Position numbers and translations under genes: made by a program. The notes under the pieces are model-generated. The model ran no database searches, was not told the origin of the DNA, and saw only the letters and a list, made by a program, of their open reading frames with translations. A DNA stretch of 64,000 bases from Roseivirga ehrenbergii (GTDB lineage Bacteria; Bacteroidota; Bacteroidia; Cytophagales; Cyclobacteriaceae): assembly GCF_001593005.1 (NCBI RefSeq), contig NZ_LQZQ01000050.1, positions 62,001 through 126,000 of the forward strand. Reading direction: 5' to 3'. This document shows, piece by piece, positions 16,730-25,058 of this stretch (position 1 is its first letter; every line of letters begins with the position of its first letter).

Positions 16730-18178
16730 ATGACAAACATTGATAGACCTAAAGGTAAAGATGAAAGTAAACTAAGGCGATGGGTGGCTAATCTTCAGCT
16801 TGAAAGCTGGCAGCTGGAGCTCCTTATTACTGGTTTTTCCATTTTTTTGCTTGTTACTGGTATTGGAGAGTATGCCGAAATCAACCGTAATATTCAGGAG
16901 AATAAGCTGAATCCGGGAGCGAATGGAATCAACCCCTTGCTTAGCATTTCTATTAATTTCATTTTAGATACCATCCCCATAGGGATGAAATTCTTCCTTA
17001 TTAACTTATTAATTCATCTCTTACTCAGAGGGTTTTGGATTGGTATTGTAGGCCTTAGTTCTGTATCAAGTTTTATCGACTATGATAAACTTGCGTTTAA
17101 AGGGAAATTCAGGAAGTATATGCCTGAAAATGTTCGCTCACTTGATGAACTGATCGTTCACTTAGATAAGATTTCTAGTGTAATATTTGCTTATACATTT
17201 CTGCTGGTATTTTCCATTGTTTCCGTAGTAATTGTTGTAGCCATAGGGGTAAGTTTGCTGAGTGTGACTGTAATGCTCAGTACTTCTAATGAGCTGACAA
17301 TATGGGTAGGGATAATGAATTTGTTGGCAATTTTTGCTGTCATTTTCTATTTTGTATTGGCCATAATCTTCTTTCTCGATACTTTGTTTTTTAGTGCTTT
17401 CAAGAAGTCAAAATGGTTCTCCGTATTGTATTATCCTATTTATCGTTTCTTTTCGGTAATTACCTTGTCCGTTTTGTATCGGTCTATTTATTACCACCTT
17501 ATCACTACTTATAAGAAAAAACAGATCATAGGAGTTTCTTCGGTGCTATTGTTGGTGCTTCTGGTCACTCTCAGGGCAGATGCACTGGATGTAAATGTGT
17601 TTTACCCAGAGCGGACTAATATTTCAGAAGGCTATATGGTTGAGGGGTTTTACGATGATTTAAGGGCGGATGACCAGTTTATTCGTGAGCTTAGTCTGCC
17701 TTCTAAATATGTTGAGAATGGTTTTCTTGAGCTTTTTTTACGCTACAACCCAAAGGATAATAGTACGCTTGAATTGTTGTGCCCAGACAGTTATAAGCTT
17801 AGCCCAGATGAAGGTGTTTTGCAAGGTTTTAAAGCTGGAATGAAAGTTCAAATGGATACAACTCTGAATGTAGATGATTTAGTGCGCGATAAGAATTATG
17901 AAGCACGGCTAGAGCAGTCTTTGGCTTGTCAAACTCAGATCTTCGAGGTATACATTGATGGCAAGTTATACCCTAACCTAGATTACGCTTTCAAAACCCA
18001 TAATTCAAATGGCGAAAAAGGATACTTAGCGGTGATAGATGTAATTGAGTTGGGAAGAGGAAAGCACCTTTTGGAAGTGAAAAAACTAAAGGCAAGTAGT
18101 ACCGCACGTATGAGGGGCATTCAGCTACAGGATTTAAAAATGGAGCTGATGGCAAAGCTTAATTTCTGGGTAGAATAG
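16730..18178 (+). CDS. Polytopic membrane protein of unknown function
   Basis: A 482-residue protein not assigned to a family. After a charged N-terminus (DRPKGKDESKLRRW) there are about five to six membrane segments: ELLITGFSIFLLVTGIG, FFLINLLIHLLLRGFWIG, a long FAYTFLLVFSIVSVVIVVA stretch, LLAIFAVIFYFVLAIIFFL, and VSSVLLLVLLVTL. A C-terminal domain of about 190 residues follows, probably extracytoplasmic, containing YNPKDNSTLELLCPD and a region with EVYIDGKLYPNL. ATG 16730 is chosen over a TTG at 16697 because it begins the charged MTNIDRPKG segment. It lies alone between two hairpin terminators. Confidence 0.6.
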   Translation: MTNIDRPKGKDESKLRRWVANLQLESWQLELLITGFSIFLLVTGIGEYAEINRNIQENKLNPGANGINPLLSISINFILDTIPIGMKFFLINLLIHLLLRGFWIGIVGLSSVSSFIDYDKLAFKGKFRKYMPENVRSLDELIVHLDKISSVIFAYTFLLVFSIVSVVIVVAIGVSLLSVTVMLSTSNELTIWVGIMNLLAIFAVIFYFVLAIIFFLDTLFFSAFKKSKWFSVLYYPIYRFFSVITLSVLYRSIYYHLITTYKKKQIIGVSSVLLLVLLVTLRADALDVNVFYPERTNISEGYMVEGFYDDLRADDQFIRELSLPSKYVENGFLELFLRYNPKDNSTLELLCPDSYKLSPDEGVLQGFKAGMKVQMDTTLNVDDLVRDKNYEARLEQSLACQTQIFEVYIDGKLYPNLDYAFKTHNSNGEKGYLAVIDVIELGRGKHLLEVKKLKASSTARMRGIQLQDLKMELMAKLNFWVE

Positions 18179-18193
18179 GTAGAATAAAGAAAA

Positions 18194-18228
18194 CCCAAGT
18201 ACAATGGTGATTGGCACATTGCATTGGG
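18194..18228. terminator. Bidirectional hairpin terminator
   Basis: CCCAA and CAATG pair with CATTG and TTGGG in an interrupted stem; T-rich runs flank it on both strands. It closes the polytopic membrane gene on the plus strand and any minus-strand transcript from the 34-codon frame. Confidence 0.75.
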
Positions 18229-18274
18229 CTTTCTTTGGTAGTATATTTTTCCTTTAGGTGAAAAGGAAGTCTGC

Positions 18275-18379
18275 TTAATAATGATACTTTTTCCAATGGC
18301 TTCTTATTTTCAATACAATGAAAGTTATGATTCCAGAGTAGAAAAAGGCAAGGCTTAGAAGTGTGCTATCAATATTCAT
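18275..18379 (-). CDS. Possible 34-residue single-span membrane peptide
   Basis: An ATG-started frame encodes 34 residues with a hydrophobic core LLSLAFFYSGIITFIVL and a basic, aromatic tail KIRSHWKKYHY, the layout of a one-span microprotein with its basic end inside the cell. It lies 88 bp downstream of oxyR on the same strand and 46 bp before a hairpin that could end the transcript. The upstream region has only a weak purine-rich GAAGAACAAA as ribosome site. Membership in the oxyR transcript is inferred; the frame could be chance. Confidence 0.4.
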   Translation of the reverse strand: MNIDSTLLSLAFFYSGIITFIVLKIRSHWKKYHY

Positions 18380-18467
18380 TTTGTTCTTCGTTAATGATGA
18401 ATCAAAAGTAGTTGGTTGTCAAAACGAATATCTAAGTGATTCTCTTATTTAAAATTATAGGTAAAAG

Positions 18468-19397
18468 TTATCTCCATTTCACTTTAATGAACTTCTTCCC
18501 TTTTTGAAAATGATCTGGGATGTTTGAAAGGATTTCTTCACGTAATTTTTCAATGAGTGATTCTTTGGTAAAGCTTTTATGCACTACTAGACTAATTTCT
18601 CTTATGGGTTCGGGGCTTTCTAAACGCTTTACTCTTGGGTCGTCCAATTCGTCTATCACTGATAACTCAGGAACAAGCGTATAGCCCATGTTTGAGCGCA
18701 CCATGTTTTTTAGGGTTTCGATAGAACCGCTTTCATATGAAAATCCAGGGTTGTTAGATTGTTTCTTTTTATCACAGATATTCAGTACTTGATTTCGGAA
18801 ACAATGGCCTTGATTTAAGAGCCAAAGACCGTACAAGGGTAGGCTGTCTGGTTTAATGTTGCTTTTCCCGTACAGCGAGTGGTTTTCTGAACTATAGATT
18901 AAAAATGGCTCATTGTATAATGGAATTTCACGGATAGATGATTCTTCTAACGGAGTAGCCAAAATACCAATGTCCACAAAATCATTTTTCAAGGCATGAA
19001 TAATTTCCTCAGATTCCATTTCCCTGATTTGTAGATGCGTGTTCGGGTGCTTTTCAGAAAAACTTTTTAAAAATCTAGGCATCAAATAAGGCGCAACCGT
19101 AGGTATAACCGCAATTCTAAAACTACCAGTAATGGTGTCTTTTTCTAAGTTCACCAATTCTTTTAGCTGATGCGCCTCTCTCAAAATTTGTCGGGCTTTA
19201 TTAATAATCAGTTCTCCTGTTGGAGTAGGTACAATCGGATGCCTCGAACGATCAAAAATCAGGGTGTTCATTTCATCTTCAAGCTTTTGAACTTGAAGAG
19301 TGAGCGTGGGTTGTGTTACAAAACAATGCGAAGCGGCAGTTACAAAATGGCGATGCGTATCAAGTGCAACGATGTATTCAAGTTGTTGTAGGGTCAT
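18468..19397 (-). CDS. oxyR: LysR-type peroxide sensor OxyR
   Basis: A 309-residue LysR-type regulator with an N-terminal winged helix (TLQQLEYIVALDTHRHFVTA, then CFVTQPTLTLQVQKLE). The redox loop reads GHCFRNQVLNIC, with cysteines at residues 199 and 208, the positions of the disulfide switch in E. coli OxyR. In that family H2O2 forms the disulfide and turns on catalase and peroxiredoxin genes. A 2-Cys peroxiredoxin gene lies about 3.5 kb away on the same strand. The gene is divergent from a thioesterase. Confidence 0.93.
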   Translation of the reverse strand: MTLQQLEYIVALDTHRHFVTAASHCFVTQPTLTLQVQKLEDEMNTLIFDRSRHPIVPTPTGELIINKARQILREAHQLKELVNLEKDTITGSFRIAVIPTVAPYLMPRFLKSFSEKHPNTHLQIREMESEEIIHALKNDFVDIGILATPLEESSIREIPLYNEPFLIYSSENHSLYGKSNIKPDSLPLYGLWLLNQGHCFRNQVLNICDKKKQSNNPGFSYESGSIETLKNMVRSNMGYTLVPELSVIDELDDPRVKRLESPEPIREISLVVHKSFTKESLIEKLREEILSNIPDHFQKGKKFIKVKWR

Positions 19398-19515
19398 TGT
19401 ATAGCTTTAGTCTATACTAATATAGATACCATTAATTTGATTAATAGTTCCGAAAGGCGGAAATTTATACCATTAAATAAATCGGGTAAGGTTAAAAACT
19501 CACGGAAAACGAATT

Positions 19516-19905
19516 ATGAACTTTCACACTAGAAAATGGGTACGCCCCACAGATTTAAACCCTAATTCAACTTTGTTTGGAGGTAGGCTTTTGGAATGGA
19601 TAGATGAAGAGGCCGCACTCTATACTATTGTTCAACTTGAAAACAAACATATAGTAACCAAATTCATCTCTGAAATCAATTTTATAAATGCCCCTCGGCA
19701 GGGAGATATTATAGAAATTGGAATTGAGGCGGTGGCCTTTGGCAGAACTTCAATCACATTAAGATGTGAGGTGCGAAATAAACTTACCAGAGAAGATATT
19801 TTAAGTATTGACAAAATTATTATGGTAAACCTAGGTGAGGACGGAAAGCCTGCCGAACACGGTAAAACCAAGATTGAATATGTTAAAGATAGGCTTAGCC
19901 TATAA
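19516..19905 (+). CDS. Acyl-CoA thioesterase, hotdog fold (YciA-like)
   Basis: The 129-residue protein has the hotdog order of YciA/BFIT-type acyl-CoA thioesterases: MVRP-like WVRPTDLNPNSTLFGGRLLE, where the N and GG are typical, IDEEAALYTI (the helix with the catalytic Asp position), VTKFISEINFINAP, and FGRTSITLRCEVRN. It hydrolyses acyl-CoA thioesters in the cytoplasm. The ATG start lies 118 bp from the divergent oxyR start. A shared terminator follows. Confidence 0.88.
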   Translation: MNFHTRKWVRPTDLNPNSTLFGGRLLEWIDEEAALYTIVQLENKHIVTKFISEINFINAPRQGDIIEIGIEAVAFGRTSITLRCEVRNKLTREDILSIDKIIMVNLGEDGKPAEHGKTKIEYVKDRLSL

Positions 19906-19920
19906 TCGGTAAACCCGAGT

Positions 19921-19957
19921 AAAATAGGGGGAGAGTTGCTTCTCTTACTCCTATTTT
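19921..19957. terminator. Bidirectional hairpin terminator
   Basis: AAAATAGG...GAGAG pairs with CTC...CTATTTT around a short loop, sitting between convergent genes. Its right arm overlaps the phosphatase stop codon. The AAAA/TTTT ends allow termination in either direction. Confidence 0.7.
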
Positions 19958-20630
19958 ATTTGGTTTTTAGTTTTTTCACTATCTCTTCTCCCCAAGCAGT
20001 TCGCTCTTCTCCAACGCCTTCGTAGGTGTCTGGTCGTAACTCTTTAAGCTTCTGCATGGCATCTTCTGTGCTTAAGCCTGTAAACCGAAGAAATGCATAT
20101 GTGATCATCCCTGTTCTGTGAATTCCCGCAGAACAGTGAAGGTATATCTTACCTCCTTGCTCTAAAATCCCTTTCATTCCCGAAAGTAAAGCACCAAGTT
20201 CTTGGGTTCTTTCTTCTGCTATTGGCTTTGCGCTTTCCATCGGTAGCCATAGCCAGTTTAAATTTGATTTGGCTGTGAGGGTTTTAATTTTTTCGGCTCC
20301 TTCGTTTTCTGAAAGTAAGGTCAGAATATGTGTGCCATTCTGAAGTTTTAGATCTTCAGTAAGTTTCGTGCTTGGTCGGTGGCCAATGGCCAAATGTCCA
20401 TTCCCAATAGCCACCCAATTTACAAGCTCCATTTTGGTAATTCGCTTTTGCATGGCCTTTACTTTTCCTAGCAAAGGACCAATGATTTGCTTGGAACTTC
20501 GGTTTTTGTCTACCGCTGATTGCAGGTCAGTAAGAAGTGCATTAGCATTTTGTATGGCTTCTTTAGGGCAAGAAGGAATGGGGTTGGAAAGCCATACGGT
20601 TGCGCTTTCTACAAGCTTGTTTGTAGTCAT
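19956..20630 (-). CDS. Dual-specificity-type protein phosphatase domain protein
   Basis: A 224-residue protein with the cysteine phosphatase signature HCSAGIHRTG (C166 and R172), and a WPD-like region in LNWLWLPMES ahead of it. The first 75 residues are helical and unassigned: SNPIPSCPKEAIQNANALLT and so on. The downstream FLRFTGLSTEDAMQKLKELR helix fits DSP/MTMR-like phosphatases. It removes phosphate from proteins or small molecules; the substrate is unknown. The ATG at 20630 is preferred over an upstream TTG at 20654. It is convergent with the thioesterase. Confidence 0.75.
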   Translation of the reverse strand: MTTNKLVESATVWLSNPIPSCPKEAIQNANALLTDLQSAVDKNRSSKQIIGPLLGKVKAMQKRITKMELVNWVAIGNGHLAIGHRPSTKLTEDLKLQNGTHILTLLSENEGAEKIKTLTAKSNLNWLWLPMESAKPIAEERTQELGALLSGMKGILEQGGKIYLHCSAGIHRTGMITYAFLRFTGLSTEDAMQKLKELRPDTYEGVGEERTAWGEEIVKKLKTK

Positions 20631-20715
20631 TGGGTGGTTATTAATCTCTACCAATATAATGTAGAAATTGGAGTTTGTAACTATGCTAGGTTTTGATATA
20701 AATAAATAAAACTAC

Positions 20716-21636
20716 CTACCTTCTATTGTCAGAGTCTTCCAACATGCTTAGGTAGCTCATATACCGTGAGTCGGCAATTTCTCCATTCACGAAAGCCTCT
20801 AATACTGCACAGCCTGGTTCGTTTACGTGGAGGCAATTATTGAATTTACACTGACCTAAAAATGCCCTCATTTCAGGAAAGTAATCGCTAATTTCATCTT
20901 GCTCCATTTCCACCAAGCCTAGTTCTTTAATTCCAGGCGTATCTATGATTCGGGCATCATCTTCGGTTTCAAACATTTCGGCAAAAGTGGTGGTGTGAGT
21001 TCCTTTATTGGCAAAAGTGGAGACCTCACCAATTCGTAAACCTAGTTCGGGTACCAATGCATTTAATAAGGAAGATTTGCCTACACCAGAATGGCCAGAA
21101 ATTAAAGAGGTTTTGCCTTTTAATGCTGCTTTAATTTCATCTAACCCTTGTTCTTCTAGCACAGAAATAAGTAGGGTTCTGTAACCAATACTCTCGTAGA
21201 GTTCCTTCAATTGTGCTGCAATTTCTAAGCCTTCCTGATCGAGTAAATCGCTTTTGTTAATGACTAAAATACATGGGATTCTAAACGATTCGGCACTGAC
21301 CAAAAAGCGATCAATAAAGCCTAAAGAAGTGCGTGGAAAGGCAAGTGTTGCCACCAAAAGTGCTTGATCTAAATTAGATGCAATGATGTGCGAGAAATTA
21401 GACTTACGGGTGGATTTACGAATAATGTAATTAGAGCGAGGTTCAATAGTTTTGATTACGGCCGAACCTTCTTCGCCTTCTTGTTCAAGAGTTACCCAGT
21501 CACCTACTGCAATAGGGTTATTAACCTTCAGCTTGTCTTGCTTGAATTTACCGCGTAATCTAGCTTTGAATACCTCTCCGTTTTCGGTTTTTACTTCATA
21601 CCAAGAACCCGTAGATCGAATGACTCTTCCTCTCAT
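20716..21636 (-). CDS. rsgA: Ribosome small subunit-dependent GTPase RsgA
   Basis: A circularly permuted GTPase of 306 residues that helps 30S maturation. An OB-fold N-terminus (GRVIRSTGSWYEVKTENGEV) is followed by NKSD, then SGHSGVGKSSLLNALVPE and IDTPGIKELG, in the permuted order G4-G1-G3. The C-terminal zinc knuckle is CKFNNCLHVNEPGC. The second methionine (21636) gives a 4-bp ATGA overlap with the upstream waaA stop, the classic coupled arrangement, so it is preferred over ATG 21645. Confidence 0.95.
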   Translation of the reverse strand: MRGRVIRSTGSWYEVKTENGEVFKARLRGKFKQDKLKVNNPIAVGDWVTLEQEGEEGSAVIKTIEPRSNYIIRKSTRKSNFSHIIASNLDQALLVATLAFPRTSLGFIDRFLVSAESFRIPCILVINKSDLLDQEGLEIAAQLKELYESIGYRTLLISVLEEQGLDEIKAALKGKTSLISGHSGVGKSSLLNALVPELGLRIGEVSTFANKGTHTTTFAEMFETEDDARIIDTPGIKELGLVEMEQDEISDYFPEMRAFLGQCKFNNCLHVNEPGCAVLEAFVNGEIADSRYMSYLSMLEDSDNRR

Positions 21637-22877
21637 TTGTTCCATTGGATTAAACTGTCCATAATTTTTGCTGTGGCACCGGTATTTTCTTTAATATATG
21701 CTTTACACTGCTCAGATGCTTTGTTCCTGAAATCAATATCGGTTGATAGTTTTTCGAAATGCTCTTCAATTTCTGATTGTTGCGTGAATGAAAATGCACC
21801 TCCTTTTTCAATTAGCGCCAACGATTCAGGGAATTTTTCCAGGTTGTTGTTCCCGAAAATTACGGGTAGCCCAAAAGTTACCGCTTCCAATATATTGTGT
21901 AGCCCGTCTCCAAAAGCTCCGCCAATGTACGAAAATTGGCCATATTGATAGAGCGAAGAAAGCATGCCTATGGTGTTGATAATTATGATTCGGGATTGGT
22001 CTATGTTTTCTGGTGTAGCTTCGGTAATTCGGCAATGGGGTAATTTCAAGCCCTTTTCTAATTGCTTGATGCTGTTTTCGCTCACATCGTGCGGGGCAAT
22101 TATGAATTTCACGTTTTCGGAACGATTGATAATAGGAAAGAGGAAGGCCATATCGGCAGGCCAGCAACTGCCAATTACCATAGTGAGTACGTTTTCACTG
22201 AATTGCGCTACTAACGGAAAATGCTTTGGGTTGCTTACGGTGTCTACCACCCTGTCAAAACGAGTGTCGCCAGCAATAGAGACTTGCTTGATGCTAATTT
22301 GCTGCAGTAGCATTTCAGATTTTTCGTTTTGAACAAAAATGTGATCGAACAAGTTGAGCGTTTTTCTGAAAAAGCCTCCATTAGCTTTGAAGAAGCGCTG
22401 TTTTTCATTGAACAAGGCTGAAATACAATACAGCGGAATTTTACGTTCGTTGGTTTGTTTGAGGTAGTGATACCAAAATTCGTATTTCACGAAAATCACC
22501 AAGGCTGGATTGACGATATCTAAAAAGCGTTTGGCGTTCTTTTTCGTGTCAATAGGTAAATAGTAAACAAAGTCGGCTTCGGCATAATTCTTCCTGAGTT
22601 CATAACCCGATGGAGAGAAAAAGGTAATCAGTATTTTATGTTTGGGTTTTGCTTTACGAAATGCTTCAATTACTGGGCGACCTTGTTCAAACTCGCCTAG
22701 TGAGGCACAATGAAACCAAATTACAGGGCTTTTGATGTCTGAAAAATCCTTTGCTAGGTGGTCAAATATCCCTTCTCTGCCGCTTGCGAACTTTTTTGCT
22801 TTTTCATTGAATGGGGCTACCAAGCCAATAATAAGGCGATAAAAGCGGACGGATAAATTATAGAGGATAATAGCCAT
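21633..22877 (-). CDS. waaA: 3-deoxy-D-manno-octulosonic acid transferase
   Basis: A 414-residue GT30 enzyme that moves KDO from CMP-KDO to lipid IVA on the cytoplasmic face of the inner membrane, making the inner core of LPS. The N-terminal helix (ILYNLSVRFYRLIIGLVAPF) is the membrane anchor. Recognisable segments are IWFHCASLGEFEQGRPVIEA, FVKYEFWYHYL, AGDTRFDRV and the C-terminal IGGAFGDGLHNILEAVTFGL and PVIFGNN. It is followed by rsgA with a 4-bp overlap. Presence implies an LPS-bearing outer membrane. Confidence 0.94.
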   Translation of the reverse strand: MAIILYNLSVRFYRLIIGLVAPFNEKAKKFASGREGIFDHLAKDFSDIKSPVIWFHCASLGEFEQGRPVIEAFRKAKPKHKILITFFSPSGYELRKNYAEADFVYYLPIDTKKNAKRFLDIVNPALVIFVKYEFWYHYLKQTNERKIPLYCISALFNEKQRFFKANGGFFRKTLNLFDHIFVQNEKSEMLLQQISIKQVSIAGDTRFDRVVDTVSNPKHFPLVAQFSENVLTMVIGSCWPADMAFLFPIINRSENVKFIIAPHDVSENSIKQLEKGLKLPHCRITEATPENIDQSRIIIINTIGMLSSLYQYGQFSYIGGAFGDGLHNILEAVTFGLPVIFGNNNLEKFPESLALIEKGGAFSFTQQSEIEEHFEKLSTDIDFRNKASEQCKAYIKENTGATAKIMDSLIQWNK

Positions 22878-22884
22878 TCAGAAC

Positions 22885-22913
22885 AAAAATAAAAAACCCT
22901 CCATTAAGGAGGG
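22885..22913 (-). terminator. Rho-independent terminator after the peroxiredoxin gene
   Basis: CCCTCC and GGAGGG form a six-bp stem on a five-base loop, with a T-rich run on the minus strand. It separates the peroxiredoxin from waaA. Confidence 0.85.
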
Positions 22914-22939
22914 CTTTTATGCTTAATATTTAATTCAGC

Positions 22940-23569
22940 TTAGTTTTTAGAAAGGTAATCAGCAACGCCATCTTTAGTGGCTTTCATAGCTTCTTTTCCT
23001 TCTTCCCAGTTCGCAGGGCAAACCTCACCGTATTTTTCAACATGGTGAAGGGCGTCAACCAAACGGATCATTTCATCGATATTTCTACCTAATGGCAAAT
23101 CGTTGATGGTTTCTTGTCTTACAGTTCCTTCTTTGTCGATTAAGAATGTACCTCTGTAAGCAATTGGAGCTCCTTCAAAAGTAAGTTCGCCTTCTTCGTT
23201 GTAGTTCCAATCTCCTGCTAAAACCCCATAATTATGAGCGATCGTTTTAGCAGTATCGGCTACTACCGGATAAGTAACGCCTTCAATACCACCTTGATTT
23301 TTCGGAGTCATTAACCAAGCCAAATGGCTTTCTTCAGTGTCGCAAGAAGCAGCAACTACCGCAACGCCTCTTTTCTCGAACTCGCCTAACTTCTCTTGAA
23401 AAGCCAAAATTTCAGTAGGGCACACAAAAGTGAAGTCTTTTGGGTAGAAGAAAAATACTACATCTTTTTTACCGATGTACTGCTCAAGAGAAAATCCCTC
23501 TACTATTTCTTCTCCGTTAATTACCGCTGGTGCGCTAAATATTGGTGCTTTTTTTCCAACTAATGACAT
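22940..23569 (-). CDS. 2-Cys peroxiredoxin (AhpC/Prx type)
   Basis: A 209-residue typical 2-Cys peroxiredoxin that reduces H2O2 and organic peroxides in the cytoplasm, being re-reduced by thioredoxin or AhpF-like partners. The peroxidatic cysteine is C50 in DFTFVCPTE and the resolving cysteine C184 in GEVCPANW. KDVVFFFYPKD and RGTFLIDKEG complete the fold. It has its own terminator. Control by the nearby OxyR is likely from family knowledge but no binding site was identified. Confidence 0.93.
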   Translation of the reverse strand: MSLVGKKAPIFSAPAVINGEEIVEGFSLEQYIGKKDVVFFFYPKDFTFVCPTEILAFQEKLGEFEKRGVAVVAASCDTEESHLAWLMTPKNQGGIEGVTYPVVADTAKTIAHNYGVLAGDWNYNEEGELTFEGAPIAYRGTFLIDKEGTVRQETINDLPLGRNIDEMIRLVDALHHVEKYGEVCPANWEEGKEAMKATKDGVADYLSKN

Positions 23570-23837
23570 TTGTTTTTTATTTGAATTGAATAATTAATTT
23601 CTTTTACTAATCTTTACGTTAAGAGACCACTCAAATTAGTCAAATCCCACCTTTTGTTTATTGATGAAATTGTCGTTCACGTGTTTTCGGCTGCAAAGAT
23701 AACTGTCAATAAAACCGATATCAAATGCTTGAAGTTTTTCTTTTAGGATAAATCAGAATTAGTTTTAAGCCATATAAATGTAAAATACAGGCTTCGAATT
23801 TATTGTTAACTTTACGTAACCTGTTAATACAAACCCA

Positions 23838-24392
23838 ATGAAGAAGATCTACCTATTGCTTATATTTCTAATTACGCTTTCCGCTTGCGATGAAGGTGGG
23901 ATTTTAATTACTGTGCCTTCTGTGGGTAACTATGAATTCACTATCAACAGTGACGAAGCAAATAGTAGTGCCAATAACAGTTATACCGCTGAGCGATTGG
24001 TGGATCCATCGGCATTATTTACAGAAGATTCAGAACTGATTAAGAATATTACGCTTAACCAGCTGACTTATGAAATTTCAGGTTACTCTGGCACTGTGGG
24101 TAATGATGTTCTTATGAGTTTAAGTCTTTCTACAGAATTAAATGGTACCACCACAGAGGTGTTATCGGTTGCGGGTATTACTTTAGCGAATGGACTTTTT
24201 ACTGCTTTTGAAAGTGGAAATGCATCGTCACAACTTACGGCAGCCCAAGTGGCCAGTTTAGAAGCTATTATCGACAACCAAGAGCCTTTTAATTTAATCG
24301 TTACGGCAGGCTTTGATAAAGACATTGAAAGTGATTTTACTGTTGAGGTAGTTTGGGATATTACCGCTTCTATTTCGCAGAACACTGATTGA
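23838..24392 (+). CDS. Hypothetical lipoprotein, first of a related pair
   Basis: A 184-residue lipoprotein (lipobox LSAC in LFLITLSACDEGG, though the leading MKKIYLLLIF shows a standard signal). The mature part is rich in beta-forming residues, with NQLTYEISGYSGT and VEVVWDITASI at the end. It resembles the next gene, which has NKIWYKVEGFNAG and LFKFDVTARV in the same places. A TAACTTTA box, one base off the -7 consensus, lies about 24 bp upstream. The function is unknown. Confidence 0.65.
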   Translation: MKKIYLLLIFLITLSACDEGGILITVPSVGNYEFTINSDEANSSANNSYTAERLVDPSALFTEDSELIKNITLNQLTYEISGYSGTVGNDVLMSLSLSTELNGTTTEVLSVAGITLANGLFTAFESGNASSQLTAAQVASLEAIIDNQEPFNLIVTAGFDKDIESDFTVEVVWDITASISQNTD

Positions 24393-24450
24393 GTAAATTT
24401 TTAACTGTTCAACCTTATATTTATTTAGCATCCTTTTTAAAACCTTAACA

Positions 24451-25038
24451 ATGAAAAAAAACGTACTGTTAATTTTGCTAATGGCTACTATTATTAGTGC
24501 CTGTGGAGAAGCTGGTATTCAATCAGATATCTCCCAAGTTGTGGAAACTGACCCTGTTACAGTTACTCTAGATGTTCCTGCGGTGGCAGTTGGTCAATTG
24601 ATCAATGAAACCCCACCAGTTACTGTGGAAACAGGAGAGATCAATATTACTTCTGATGAGTTTGATGAGTACATGGATGAACTTCAGCGTTTTACCATCA
24701 ATAAGATTTGGTATAAAGTTGAAGGCTTTAATGCTGGAAATGAAGCTGATTTGGATGTTACTTTGAATATCATCAGTGGAGGTAGTTCAACCGAACTTTT
24801 AGAGACTACAATTGTTGACGCTCATCTTCAAACTGACGATGTGCTTCTTTTCGATAAAGCCGCTCCTGGCGATGTAAATCCTGCTGCTGTATCAGTCATC
24901 GAAAGCGCATTGTTGAATGGTACATCTTTCAAAATAGAGTTAGTCCTGGTAGGAAGAAATGTAACGTTTCAAACGACTAGCGACACATTTGATTTCTTAT
25001 TCAAGTTTGACGTAACAGCCAGAGTTCAGTTAGATTAA
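24451..25038 (+). CDS. Hypothetical lipoprotein, second of a related pair
   Basis: A 195-residue lipoprotein starting MKKNVLLILLMATIISACGE. It has the same layout as the upstream protein: a short linker, an acidic middle (ITSDEFDEYMDELQRF), a strand pair NKIWYKVEGFNAGNEADLDV, and a final FDFLFKFDVTARVQLD. It is 58 bp after the first lipoprotein gene and 20 bp before the outer-membrane barrel gene, so the three are likely one operon. It may decorate or plug the barrel, but this is inference. Confidence 0.65.
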   Translation: MKKNVLLILLMATIISACGEAGIQSDISQVVETDPVTVTLDVPAVAVGQLINETPPVTVETGEINITSDEFDEYMDELQRFTINKIWYKVEGFNAGNEADLDVTLNIISGGSSTELLETTIVDAHLQTDDVLLFDKAAPGDVNPAAVSVIESALLNGTSFKIELVLVGRNVTFQTTSDTFDFLFKFDVTARVQLD

Positions 25039-25058
25039 TTTTTTAAAAGCATTTTGAC

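Noticed and set aside
21964-22332. A 122-codon plus-strand frame within waaA
   Set aside because: It is antisense to the conserved KDO transferase and has no recognisable protein features.
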